From the NCBI GenBank assembly GCA_000231825.2, contig JH720372.1, positions 191,131 through 255,130 on the forward strand: 64,000 bases of DNA. Direction: 5' to 3'. Below, one piece after another: positions 1 to 12,477 of the stretch (position 1 is the first letter of the stretch; every line of letters begins with the position of its first letter). The stretch comes from Tetrahymena elliotti 4EA. Lineage: Eukaryota > Ciliophora > Oligohymenophorea > Hymenostomatida > Tetrahymenidae. A program made the position numbers and the translations under genes. The notes under the pieces were generated by a model. That model did no database searches, was not told where the DNA came from, and worked only from the letters and a program-made list of their open reading frames with translations.

Positions 1-1856
1 TTACCAATTAAAAAAAATATATTTTAAGTAGACCTTATTTTCATTCATTGATATATTTATGGTAAAATGCTTATTGAGAATATTATTATTTTTGAATTTC
101 AAATATTTTAATTAATTTTTTTAAAATTATTATTAATGCTCACTCTTCAAGGTTTAATTGACATCGCTAAAATTCTTATTAATCTATAATAGAAGATTAT
201 TTAATATTGACATATTTAATTGAATATAGTAGTATTCAAGGTTCTAAAGTCAAGTATATTTAAATTAATGTGAAAAAAGGTATTTCTTTTATTATTTTAA
301 GATATCTTAATAGAAAGTTAAGTTACAAACTTAAAGCTGAGCTTAACTGCAAAAATTTTTTTTTTTATCATCAATAATTATTATTTGATTTAGGAATACA
401 TATTTCGATTAATATGTAATTATATTTTGATGAAATATGGATTCAAGTTAATTTTTATATGTTTAGTAAGTTTTTAAAATGATCTTAATTTTTTTCATAA
501 AGATTTGATTTCACTTAATCTAAGGCATAATCAGATAAAAACAGAATTATAATTAAATTATAATTAATTAAATATTTAGTTTTTAGTGGAGTAACTTTGG
601 TAATGTTTTTTGTTAAAAAGTTAAAAATTTTATTTTTTAATTAAAGGTCAAAGAATTATAAAATTTTAAAATTTTAAATTGACAGGTGAATATTTTCTTT
701 TTACCAAACATAAATTATATTTCAACATAATTTTGAAGTTTTAATTTTTATATTAAGCAATCAAAAAAAGGTAGATTGATTAAAATAGTGGTCTTGATAT
801 TATGGTTAAAATCTCTTTTTTACTCAGGTTGTATCTGAATGATAATTTTAAATATAATATTAGTAATGCTCGAAAAATAAATAAAATTTAAATTTGAAAG
901 TAAGCATGAATGATATCTTTGGTTATTAAGAAAAATATTACAGATTTTATATCTATAATTGATTTATAAAGTATGAATGTTAATTTGCTGAAATAAGAAA
1001 GTTAAATTATTAATAATTTAGATAATGCTTTATTTGTTAATTTGATGAGATTTTTGTACTTTTGGTTTAAGCTGGGTAGAAACCAATAGTAGTCGTTATG
1101 TATATCATTTTTAAGAAGAAGAAAGTAAATAATTAGAGTAGTTGATGATAATTTTCTATTTTTAATTTGTCTTAATTTTAGTATGAGTTTTTAATAAAAG
1201 AATTGTTTTGTAAAACTTTATTTTTTAAGATTTTCAAAGAGATATTTATGGTTAGCTAACAATATTTCTGTCTGATAAAAAACAATAAGAAATTAAGTTT
1301 TATTTGCAATAAACCTTCCGATTTATAGAGAGATATAACAGTGATATTTCTTGCAGCTATTAAAAGAACTTAAAAATTAGAAAAAATGTTCTGATTTGAT
1401 AAAAATAATTTAAAATGTGTTTGTTTATTGTTTAGAGATAGAAAGTATTCTTAGTAAAAGGAAAGAGTGACCTCAATATACAAGAAAAAAAGATGAATAA
1501 TAAAAGCGTATTTAAGATTAATTTAAATCCATCAAATATAATTAGATACAAATGGTTGTTTTTGATGTTTTAGATTTTAGAAATCTTTTTAAGAGATTCT
1601 CTATTAATGCAATAGGAAAAGTGGAGAGAGATATCAAAAATAATTAATTAATCCTTTGTTAATTCATATTTAGCTGAAAGTATTTAATTTTCTATTAAGA
1701 GCAGGTAGGTGGGCAAGTTTTTGATTGAGAGGAGCTTCAATAAAAGTAATTCACTATTAATTAAAAAGCAGAATACGGATAAAAGGAAATTTGATATTGT
1801 TAATTAAATTAAAATTTAGTAAAAAATAAGAAGAAATAAAAAAAGACTTGAAACAA
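1..1856. other. AT-rich spacer, no gene seen
   Basis: No reading frame on either strand shows coding character, even with TAA and TAG read as glutamine. The stretch is built of A/T runs, including an 11-base T run near 356-366. The last few hundred bases would hold the promoter and 5' leader of the glycosyl hydrolase gene that follows. The bases just before its ATG are A-rich, as is usual for ciliate start sites. Confidence 0.6.
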
Positions 1857-2882
1857 ATGAATTCCAAATCAATTTTCTTGCTCTGCATGTTGGTTTTACC
1901 AATTCTTTGCCAAAACTTCTTGGGTCTTGAAAAGAAGCACAATCACAAGAACTAACACAGCGCTTCTAAAAATTTCAAAAAAATTGCCTACGTCAACGGA
2001 ATTTCTAACTGGTATGGTCCAGGAATTTTGGATTCTTTTGGTATTAACAGTCCCTGCTATGACATCATTATTTTATGCTTCTGGATGCCTAGCTACGTTT
2101 CTGATGCTCTTGGTATATGGTAAAATATTCACTCCAATATTGGTTCCAATGAATTTGGTAGCACTAACGCTGAAGTTCAAAAATACATTTTGGATGAATT
2201 CCACAAGAATGGTAAGCAACTCTTCATCAGCGCCTTTGGTGCTACTGGAAACCCCACTGGTGATCCCGTTTAAGTTGCAAGTTAATTAGCCGAATTTATT
2301 AACTAAAACCCTTACATTGATGGTGTTGATATTGATTATGAAGATAACGATGCTGTCATGAAAGGACCTGGTGCTGATTACATTATTGCCTTCCAAAAGG
2401 CTTTGAGTGAAAAGGTTGAAAATAAAAACATTATCTTCACTCATGCTCCCTAAGCTCCTTACTTCTCTCGTACTGTTTATAAGGATAAGGGTTACTACCA
2501 AGTTGAAAAAGAAATTGGTCATCTCATTGCCTGGTACAATGTTTAATTCTACAATTAAGTAGAAGATACCTATGATACCTATGAAACTCTTTTCATCGAA
2601 TCACCTGAACCCTTCGTTGAAACTGCTTACAAGTAAATTATTGACCTCGCTGATGTTCCTCTCCACAAGCTTGTTCTTGGTAAGCCCGCCACCCCCGCTG
2701 ATGCAAGCAATACTGGATACATTAACCCTGCTTCCCTTGGTAAGATTTGCACTGAAGCTAGAAAGAAACTTGGATACGAACTTCCTGGTTTCTTCATTTG
2801 GTAATACAAAAACGATGCTAAGTGCGAATTCGCTGATGCTTTCTTGAGCAATTACTTCCCTGCTGCTTAAGTTGCTTATTGA
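1857..2882 (+). CDS. Secreted glycosyl hydrolase family 18 (chitinase-like) protein
   Basis: Single-exon, 341-residue protein, read with TAA/TAG as Gln and ending at TGA. Residues 1-18 form a signal peptide (short basic start, then a leucine-rich core ending in LPILCQ), so it should be secreted or enter food vacuoles or lysosomes. The GH18 active-site signature DGVDIDYE lies at residues 155-162, with Glu162 as the expected catalytic acid. An IIFTHAPQAPYF-type strand and a late FFIWQYKND segment fit later strands of the GH18 barrel. The family cleaves beta-1,4-linked GlcNAc polymers such as chitin; the true substrate cannot be read from sequence. Codon use is richer in C-ending codons (TTC, GCC, CTC) than in neighbouring genes, which suggests strong expression. 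The A-rich bases before the ATG and the signal peptide beginning right at it decide the start. Confidence 0.85.
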
Positions 2883-5800
2883 AGAAATAATTTTTCTATC
2901 AAATAGCTATCAATAATGATAAATTATTGATTGGGAACATTAAAAATTAACCAACTAACCAACGATAACAAATTAGCAATAAAATTCTTTTTATATAACT
3001 CAACTATTTTAAAAATGACCAAAAAGTATCTCATCAAATTAAGACTTCTGCTTAACATACTCGTTTCATTAATGAAACTCAATTGACTTTATGGGGAATT
3101 TGTATTGATATGAAAAAATGAGAACAATATAAATTTAAATTGGAAATTCTGTAATTTTTCAAGTGGAAATTCTAAGTAAAATTAATCACTTAACTAGTGG
3201 AAAAAGAGTGATAGATAGATTGATAGATTGACAAATTGATTGAAGTATTACATTGTTTTTAAGGTTCAAAATTAGTTAAAGCAACTTTAATTATTTTGCA
3301 ATTTTCAATTTCTGCTGGATGAATATATTTGGTATTTTTCTTTGAAATAGTATGAAGTATTGGTCGTTGTAATAATCTTTATAAAAAAACATTATAAATT
3401 TGCAATAAAATTAACTTCTCGTATAAAAATTTACTACAAAATCTTATATCCCATTTTTCATAAAAAAATTAAGTACTTTTATTCTTTTGTTGTTGTAAAA
3501 AATTTATTAAAATTCAAGAAACTCCAAAAAAATCATTTTTTATACTTACTCTTCCAACCTATTTCCAAAATTAAATTCAAAGAGGTTTCATTCCTTTTAA
3601 ATTTCAAATAATTTCATTAATTTTGTTATCAATTTTATAGCTTTCGAAAATTAGAAAGTATGTGTCATTAACTAAAGTCTCAAAATTTAGAATTATTATT
3701 TAACGAACACCACTAATAAAATTGTTGTTTACAATAAATTAAATCTGCATTTTTCTTATCAATTTCTACATTACAAATCTCAAAAAACATTTTAATTAAC
3801 TCAATTATATATATAATGCTTTAAAATGCTTTAAATTGCAAGAGCATATTTTACATTATAGATATGTTCCAAAAAAAAAACTTGATACAACTAAACTAAT
3901 CCTTTCTGATCAAAAAAAAAAAAATTCAATTTCTTAAAAGTTAGGATAAAAGTATCTTTTAAAAATCAAAGATGCATTATTCAATCGAGGATAGATTAAT
4001 TTTTTAAATATAAATAAATTCGTCTTAACCAAACTCTAATAAGACTCATCTACGAACTATAGAAGCATTTAAAAACTAATAAAAGAAAATCAGACATTAT
4101 AATCATGAACAAAATTAATTCACTTTCATATTTCTTTTTTTAAAAATTTAAAAATTTCTTTCCTTTTAAATGAATCCTTATTCAAAAAAATTAAAATATT
4201 TATCTCATTTATTTTAAATTTAGAACTCATAGTAATCTATTATATTCTTTGTTGTAAGATTTTTATTGTGGTCTTTTGATCTATTGATTTCCTCTAGATA
4301 ATTAATTATTTTATTTCTCAAAACAAATAAATAAATGTAAAGCGTCTAAGTATCTATCTATTAATAGATAAATAAATCAGATTTTTTTAAGAAACGAAAC
4401 TAATTTTTCCTTTTCTTAAGTTTCTTAATACCTATTTAAGAATAATTAAACCAGTTATTTTCTCTTAAATATATTTATAACAGCCATTGGTTTTTAAAAA
4501 TTATGTAAGTAACCTTAAAAATCTAAAATCTCAACGAATATGTAATATAAGTTGAGTTTTTTTTTATTTTGTTTTAATTAAAAATAATTATGATAGTTTT
4601 TATTTTTTTCAGCTATTGTTAAATGTTATGTTTTAATAAATAGATGAATAGTGATAATTTATTTTACCCATAAATTCATTTAATTAAGAATTCTTTGTGA
4701 CTTGGCTCAAAAAAAATTTAATTTAATTTTTTTTAATTTGAAATTGAATAAATTTAAGAAAAAATATTTTTTGCTATTCAAAAAAAAATTAAATTTTTTA
4801 ATCAAAATATTTAAATGGAAATCATTTTTAAAAAAAATTAGTGTTATATCTTTTTCTTTTTAGAGAAATGAAAAGACAAATTAAATTGAAATCAAAGATT
4901 TTTTAATTTAACTAAATTTGCAATTAAATTATTTAGAAAAAACTAAAATTAAATATTTACTAAATTTGCTATCATAGGTTGGCTTAAAAAATACAAGCCT
5001 TTTAAAATATTTTAATTAAAAGTGTTGCATACTTGCTGTAGCATATACTATTTTTGTAAAAGTCGCTATTTAATAAAAAATTTAGAAATGCTTTTTTTTT
5101 TGGTAAAAACTTAAACAAATATAAATATTTTGATTTAATTTTGTAAATTCCAACTATCATTTTTAATTTAAATTCAAATTACTTGAAAAAGGACTTTCAT
5201 TATTTAGCAAATAATTTATTTGAAGAATCAGAGAAAATTATGAACAAGAAAAAAATATTTTTTGCATCCTAAATAATGTATCTGCTTATTAACCTGAATG
5301 AGTAATATCAGTAATTCACTGAAAGTCCAACAGCTATCCAAGTATGCATTTAAAATTATCTTTGATCCTTCAATAATTTTAAGAATATTTGCTCATCTTT
5401 TAATTATTTTTAAAGATTTTCAACGATTAAAATATTAAATGCTTCAAAATTTATCTATTTTATTGAGTATATTTTCTATTTTTTTTAGTTACTTACTTAC
5501 TTGATTTTCTTCTAGGCTTATCTGAATTAATAAATGTTTCTCTTATTGTTTAATGAAATAAATAATTTAATTTAAATGATTTAATTTTTTATTAGTTCAT
5601 TTTGAGATTAAGTAAAGTAAGTTTAAATATTTTTAATTATTTAATTTTTTATTTTTGAGAGTTGAAAGAAGGATTTTGTAAAAATTAACAATTCTTCAAA
5701 TAATAAAAGAATCTTTTTTATGCTTAATATGTTTTTGATCATCAATCCTTTAAGTTGAAATAAAAAATTTTATTATTTAAATTAAATTTTTTGATAAATT

Positions 5801-6220
5801 TAATTCAAATTATGTACTTTTAAGTAGCACTTCAAATTAGGATTAACATTTTTCATTCAATATTTTATCCTTTAAAGATAGACTAATTAATTTATTTGTG
5901 AAAATTATTGTTATTCTAAAAGGTTTAATGATGCTAATCTTAAAAGCAAAAAAATTTAGAATCAGCAAAACAGATAAATAGATAATCACAATTTGAAAAA
6001 TATGAAATTTAAAAAATTTAGTTTTCTGCTAATTGAATGAGGAAAATAATTATTGTGATTTTAACAAGTAAATAGATGTTTTTTTTTTTAAGAAATAAAA
6101 TGAGTACATCACTAAAATAAAACAGAGTAAAATAAATATTATTATTCCAATTAAGTTAGTTTAAAAGTTCGATTTAGTTAGTAAGAATTGTTTTTAAAAT
6201 AAATTTAAATATTTGTTTTA
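2883..6220. other. AT-rich spacer, no gene supported
   Basis: This 3.3-kb gap separates the glycosyl hydrolase from the reductase array. Open frames here are dominated by Phe, Lys, Ile, Asn and Leu from A/T runs and have no recognisable domain. A short ATG frame at 5239 reads into a GTATGC donor-like site, but I could not find a convincing following exon. Confidence 0.55.
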
Positions 6221-8060
6221 TCAGAAATTGAATACTTCTTAATGGCAATCAAATCTGATACCTTCTTTTGACCATTTCATAGAATTAATTTCAACAGTAT
6301 CAATAAGTTATTGAGGTCCACAAGTCAATACCCCAATTAATTTATTACCACTTTTTTTAGCAGCTTAAAAGGCTGCCTCAAAATATTTATTAAAGTCTGG
6401 TCTTCCTTTATCAAGTTCTACCATCTTGTCTTACTAATTTAAAGCTTCTTTTTCTAACTCAGCTATTTTTTTATCTCCTTTATCTGAGTAGTGATAAAAG
6501 GTTTTTAAAATATTACTATCATCTTGCTTTAATAGATTTTTTAACTCTCCTGGTTTAATAACACTCTATACAATAGCAGAGTCTCTACCTGTCCAAATAA
6601 AATGAAGATTATTTACTGGTCTTCCTTAATCCATTTAATTTAGAATTTCTTTAGCAGTGCTAATAATTGGAGTAACACCTATTCCACCACTAATACAGAG
6701 GAAATTTTTATATTTATCCCCTTCAATACTAATAGAATGATATCCATAAGGACCATCAGCATATCCTTTAACTACATTAGGTTTTCCTTAATCACCTGCG
6801 ATCCTATAAAGTTCGCCAGTCCAGTCTCCTAAATTTTTCACATAAATAACAATATCTTCTTCATAAGAAGCACTAAATACTGAAAAAGGGTGCCATTAAA
6901 AATAACTTATTTTAGGAATCATTAAAAAGAAATATTAGCCTCCTTTATAGTTTGAGTTCTCTTTTTTCATAGTAATTTTAGTAATATTTGTACCTATTTT
7001 TTCAAGATTCATTTATTGAGACATGTTCTTATGTTTGCAGACTGTATATAATCTTTTAAAAAAATTAGTTAAAAAAAATGAAAAATATAATTATACCTAT
7101 AAAGCAAATCTAGAATAAAGTATCCTAAGCCAATTAATGTGATACTAGCACCATGAGCAACGCAACCTACTGTTAGTACAATAATCATTAACCAATGTAT
7201 CTTCATAAATAGCTCCCACAAATATCTCCTAATAGGTTTGATAGAAAATGCAATTAATGCAATAAGAGGAACTTCTACAAGGAATCCACTAAATATTGAA
7301 TCAGAATTAAACCAGTGATTAAAAGACATTCCAAGTGTAACCCAAGCTAATAACTAATGCCAAAGAATAGCTCTCTCTAAACTTAATCCAAAAAGATAAC
7401 TCAGTAAACCATTACGGCACCCAAAAATAACAGTCGCAGCTATAAATTTAAACAATTTAATTAAATTCATTCAAAAAAGTTAAAGAAATCCAAATTTTTC
7501 AATTATTAATCAACATAAAAAGCATTAAAAAGAATTCAAAATTATGATTAAATTATAGCTTAACTTTACTAATAATAAAGTGTAAAGAAAAAACAAATAT
7601 TAGGAAATTAAATAATAAATTTAAGAATATAAATACCCATCAAAACTGAAGCCATATCTCCTGAAGATCCAGTGTCAGTCATATCAACACAAACTATTGC
7701 TAAAAGTGCAATTATTACAGAAAAAATTACTAAATCTCCTATTTACAATGCAAAGCAAGAAAATGAAACTATTCTTCTATTGAAAATTGTTTGCCAAAAT
7801 TAGATAAATTTATGATTCCAAGATACTTTCCAGTCAGGTTAATTTTTTATTTGCTATGTTGTAGGCTTTAAAATATTCTATTCACTGTCATCTTTAAAAG
7901 AAGATTGGTCTTTGTTTTTCTATTCTTACTGTTATTTAAACTAACTAAGTTGGATCTTTTTTTTCTAATCTTGATTTTATGAATTTTAATCTAGTGTTTG
8001 TTAATCATCTAATTAAGGATAGTTTTCCTTTTTTTCTCTAGGCGAATCAAAATTTTACAT
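6221..8060 (-). CDS. Ferric reductase / NADPH oxidase-like flavocytochrome, array copy 1
   Basis: Exons on the minus strand are 8060-7637, 7439-7097 and 7052-6221 (introns 197 and 44 bp), giving 532 residues. A Gln/Lys-rich cytosolic N-tail of about 85 residues comes first. A membrane domain follows with heme-ligand pairs His169/His183 and His223/His237, each with 13 residues between. Then come the FAD motif HPFSVFS (310-316), GPYG (356-359), the nucleotide-binding loop GGIGVTP (378-384) and CGPQ (500-503). The C-terminus, FDCHQEVFNF, is the aromatic tail typical of the family. The protein should pass electrons from NAD(P)H through FAD and two hemes across a membrane to ferric or cupric ions or to oxygen. 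It is the array member furthest downstream in the direction of transcription. The ATG at 8060 is the first in the frame and has an A at -3. Confidence 0.85.
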
Positions 8061-9698
8061 TTCTTAGCCCTACTCTGTATGAGTGTATGGATAAACTTAA
8101 GGTGAGGAACTCAAAATTTTAGAAATAAAATTTATTTTGATTTAATCTAATTGAATTTTATTATAATAATTATAAAAATTTGATCAATTTTGATTTAGTT
8201 TTTCAATTAAAAAGTGATAAATTTTCTAAAAAATAACAATATTCCTTCCCTCCTTAATCCATGGAATTTGAGGCTTAAATGAATTAAAAATTTATTTAAA
8301 AAAAGAAGAAATTGATTACCTCATAATTTATTACAATTATTTACAATATTCAAAATGAACTAAATCAATCAGTCACAAACACAAAATATAAAAAACTACA
8401 TTTTATTTTTAAAATTTGTTCTTCATAATAATATTTTTATATAAATCTAATTTACAGAATTCAGATATCCTTACTACAAATTGTAGTCTTAGGTAGGTAA
8501 AAGTTTTTCTTATTTAGCTTTTCAACTTTAAGAATCTAAAAATAAAGAACATTCTTTATTTTGTGATCAAAATTTTTTAAAAAGATTAAATTTTTGAGCT
8601 GTAGATAATAAACACGAAGAAAATTGAAAATTTTGAGCAGAAAGAAATGGGTGTATAAAAGTCATACATAAATTTTAGGTTTATAAACAATATTAGTAAT
8701 TTTTTAAATTACATCAAGTATTGTAGGAATCAAGTAAAGATTAATCACTCAATAAAATATTTTTCAAAAATTATATTAAGTAAAAAATAGAAGGTCTTAA
8801 TCATAATTATTTAATATTTTAAGCTAATTGTAAAGAGATAATTTAATTTTTTTTGATGAAGTGCTTACAAATTAATAAAGTAAATCTAAAAAATTTGAGT
8901 AAAAATAAATAAATAACAGATTTTATTAAAATTTTTCTAGAATAATAATGTACTATTAATTTACTGTAATAGATTTAATTTCACACCTGATTTTTAAATT
9001 ATTCACAAATTTTATAATATTTTCATGCTAATATCATGTAAAAATTAGAACATCTTTAAAATAAATGTTTTTTAAAATAATTTAATGGGTATTTTCTCTT
9101 AAACTAATTAAGTATTCTCAAAAAATGGCAAATTTTCTTATGGCATGTCAAATATATAGACATAAATAATAAATGTCTTATGAATTCAATACATTTATTC
9201 ATAAAAATACCAAGAATAACCATTCTATTTCAGCAATATTTAAAGAAGTTTTGTATTGTTTATAAACAAAAAAACTAATTAAATTTCCACTCCTCTTTTC
9301 AGCCAATAAATTTTAACCAGGAATTATCCCGGACGCTTAAAAAGAGCTAAGGAAAGAAAAATTAAATATTTTTCTATTTTAACTAAATTTATTTAGTTAT
9401 TTAAGGAGATTTCATTTGATTTATTTTGATTAAAAAATTGATGGAATTAATTTTAAAAATTTGTTAAGATTGAAGTTGTGTTGCTGATTTTCAAAGTAAA
9501 TCTAGTAATCAATAGGTTTTAACTCTGATTTTCAATAATTCATATTTTTTTGTTAATTGTGGCACATATCTATCTTTTTTAAGGGTCAATTCTTACTTAT
9601 TTTTGTACAAAAAATTTATTTACATCAATAAAATAAAAATTATAAACATTTTTTTATATAAAAATAAATTCAAATAACTATTTTTTTTTATGGATAGC
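8061..9698. other. Spacer between array copies 1 and 2
   Basis: AT-rich and without coding character on either strand. It should contain the promoter of copy 1 and the 3' flank of copy 2. A small GC-rich near-palindrome, CCAGGAATTATCCCGG at 9317-9332, stands out from the background; its meaning is unknown. Confidence 0.55.
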
Positions 9699-11424
9699 TC
9701 ACAATTCAAACACTTCTTAGTGTATATCAAACCTGACTCCATCTGTTGAGTATTTTGATGCATGATTTTCTATAATTTAGATGAGCGATTAAGGACCGCA
9801 TACTAAAACTGCAACTAAATGATTTTAACTTTTTTTTGCTAATTTATGCATATTTTCAAAATAAATTGAAAAATCAGGTCTTCCTAACTCATATTTGACA
9901 TTTCTTTAACCTTTTTATTGTTTTCTTTCTTTAATTACATTTGATGCTTTAACATTAGTGAAATGTAAGAAACTTTTTACTATTTATTAGACATTTTCAA
10001 TATTAAGTTTTTTTAGCTCATCATCATCTAAAACTGATTCAATGATAGATTTATCTCTACCTACCCAAATGAAATGTAAATTTTAAACAGGTCTCCCTTC
10101 ATCCATTTAATAAATTAATTGTTTAGTAAGACTGAATATAGGAGTTATTCCGATACCTCCACTAACACAAAGAAAATTTTTATATTTTTCTCCATCAACA
10201 CTGATAGAATGAGAACCATACGGACCATCAATATATCCCTTAACATCTACTCCTTTATTCTTGGAGTTAGCCAATTCGAAAAGAGCATTTGTCCAATTAC
10301 CTTACTTCTTTATATAAAATACAAGTTTTTTTTCATTAGGAGCACTGAATGCAGAAAATGGATGCCATTAGAAGTAGCTAAGCTTTGGAATCATAATAAA
10401 GAAATATTAGCCACCTTTAAAAATAATATTCTAGCGATTCATAGATAATTTTACAATATCATTTCCTATTTTCTTTAATTTGATATTTGCAGATAAATCT
10501 TTGTACTTTCTGATTGTATAAACTCTATTTTAAAAAAACGAATATTTTAAATTTCTAAATTAATATTAAATTTGATATAATCATAAATAGTTTATATCCT
10601 TTACCTAAATGCAATATCCAAAGCGAAATAGCAAATAGCTAAAATACCTGCCCCAACTTCATGGATTATACAACTGGCAAGCATAAGAATTATGAGCAAC
10701 CAATGTAGTTTCATAAAGAATTCCCAAAAATATCTCCTAATAGGTTCTATTGAAAATAATACAAATGTACTCAATACTCCGCCAACAAAATATCCACTTA
10801 ATATTCCTCTAGCGTGATACCAATGATTGCCTGAAAGACATAAGGTAACCCATGCCATAAATTTATGCCAAAAAATAGCTCTTTCAAAACTTAATCCAAA
10901 AATATAACTAATTAGTCCATTTCTACACCCAAATATAATAGTGAGGCCTTATTAAATAAAAAAAATAAGATTATTTTTATTTAAATAAAATATCTAATTA
11001 AAACCAAATAAAACTTCTAATAGAAGAAAAATAAAAGTTATTATTTTTCTTCAAATGAAAATTCTAAATATTTAAATAAAATACCTAGCATAAATTAAGT
11101 TTACTCTCCAGAATTCTTCTCCTTTTTGAAAAAAATAAGAGAAACAACTAAATAAGCCACAATTAAGAGAAAAAATAACACGTCTCCTACTTGAATTGTG
11201 AATTTATAGAAATTTAGAATTCTTCTGTTAAAAATAGATTGCCAGATTTCAATGAATTTATGCAAATGATTTTTTTGCCAAGAATCATAAGTCCTATTAA
11301 AATCCTCTATATAAACATTTTCCTTATGAGCCTTAGTCATACTATTTTTTTTATGCTTATTCTATTGCTAATGGTCTCCATTTTATTTGTTTAAGAGCTG
11401 CAATTTTATTGAATTATCCCCCAT
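9699..11424 (-). CDS. Ferric reductase / NADPH oxidase-like flavocytochrome, array copy 2 (divergent)
   Basis: Exons 11424-11085, 10947-10605 and 10524-9699 (introns 137 and 80 bp) give 502 residues, the shortest of the five. Heme ligands are His141/His155 and His195/His209, again with 13 residues between each pair. FAD motif HPFSAFSA, GPYG, GGIGITP and CGPQ are present. It departs most from its neighbours: the segment after the nucleotide loop reads WVGRDKS rather than WTGRDSA, the usual FYHYSD stretch is replaced, and the end is FDIHQEVFEL. Exon 3 is 826 bp against 832 bp in the others. The start at 11424 gives a Gln/Asn/Lys-rich N-tail like those of the other copies; an internal Met at 11340 is the alternative. 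Nothing is visibly broken, so it is probably functional but specialised. Confidence 0.82.
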
Positions 11425-12477
11425 ATTTGTATACTTCTACCTAAAATTTTGAATCTCTTTATTTTTAAAATATTGATCAAATTTTGCAAAAGTTAAAATT
11501 AATTCTTCTTACTTTAATTTCTTTTTAAAAAATTTAAATTCCTTCCTTCAAAAATTAGCTATTCTTTTTACATTACCTTTATGAATGTTAATGTGTTTTT
11601 ATCCTCAATTCAAAAATGAGTGAGTAACTTATTTTAAAATAATAAACCAGAATTAATCCTCTCCCATTTTTGAATATTCAAATTTAAATTTGTCTATTTC
11701 TTTAAGAAATATCATTTTAATCATACAATAAATTCATGGCAAAATTGTAAATTTTTTTGAAATATCTTTACAATTATCAAATAGAAACCATTTAAATTTA
11801 CATTACTTATTATGTATGATGTTACTTTGTTTTTACCCTAAATTAAAAAATCAGAGAGTAATTTACTTTCATGTTAAATATAAAATAAACAGGCAGAAGC
11901 AATTTTTCTATTTATCAAATTATGTCTTATTCAAATTTCATATGAAATCTTTTTATCTTGTAACAACCGTTCAAATTTATATAATTTCACCTAAAAAAAT
12001 CATAAGAAGTAATTTTGTTTAAGTATTTGTTAAAAAGAGTATACATAGAAAGTAAATTTACACACTTTTTACATGGATAATTACATGGATAAGTTATTTA
12101 AAATCATCAAAAAGTTTTATTCAAAAAGTAAAGACATATTATTGATATATATCAAACCTTTTTTTATTGCTTTTATGTTTGTTAAAAGCTTTTTTGTTAG
12201 TGATCTTTTACTTAGATAATAAATTTCTCTAGCCTAAAAAAAGAAAAGAAAAGCAAAGAAACTCTATTTTTTAAACATTTGCCCCGATTTTTTAACTTTC
12301 ATTTAGTCTCTAATATCTTTTTTTTTTTGAGAATAATAGCTCTCTTTTTAATTTCATTTTCTTAATTCTTGTAGTCCAAATATTAAATTGGATTTACTTA
12401 TATTTTAGGTTTGTAAGTGAAATGTAATTAACATATTGGAAATTGAGAAGTTTCTTTCCAGTTTATTTATATTAGTT
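11425..12477. other. Spacer between array copies 2 and 3
   Basis: AT-rich, about 1.05 kb, the shortest spacer in the array. No coding frame is supported; a short open frame near 11816-12022 is Phe/Lys/Ile-rich noise. Expected to hold the copy 2 promoter and the copy 3 terminator. Confidence 0.5.

Noticed and set aside
1927..2289. Plus-strand open frame of 120 codons
   Set aside because: It lies out of frame inside the glycosyl hydrolase gene, whose true frame carries the GH18 signature.
3360..3611. Plus-strand open frame of 83 codons
   Set aside because: Phe/Lys/Ile/Leu-rich, no motif and no neighbouring exon; typical of A/T-run noise.
5239..5343. ATG frame followed by a GTATGC donor-like site
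   Set aside because: Starts MNKKKIFFASQ and looks mildly coding, but no second exon in phase could be found.
10119..10448. Plus-strand open frame of 109 codons
   Set aside because: Antisense shadow of exon 3 of reductase copy 2.
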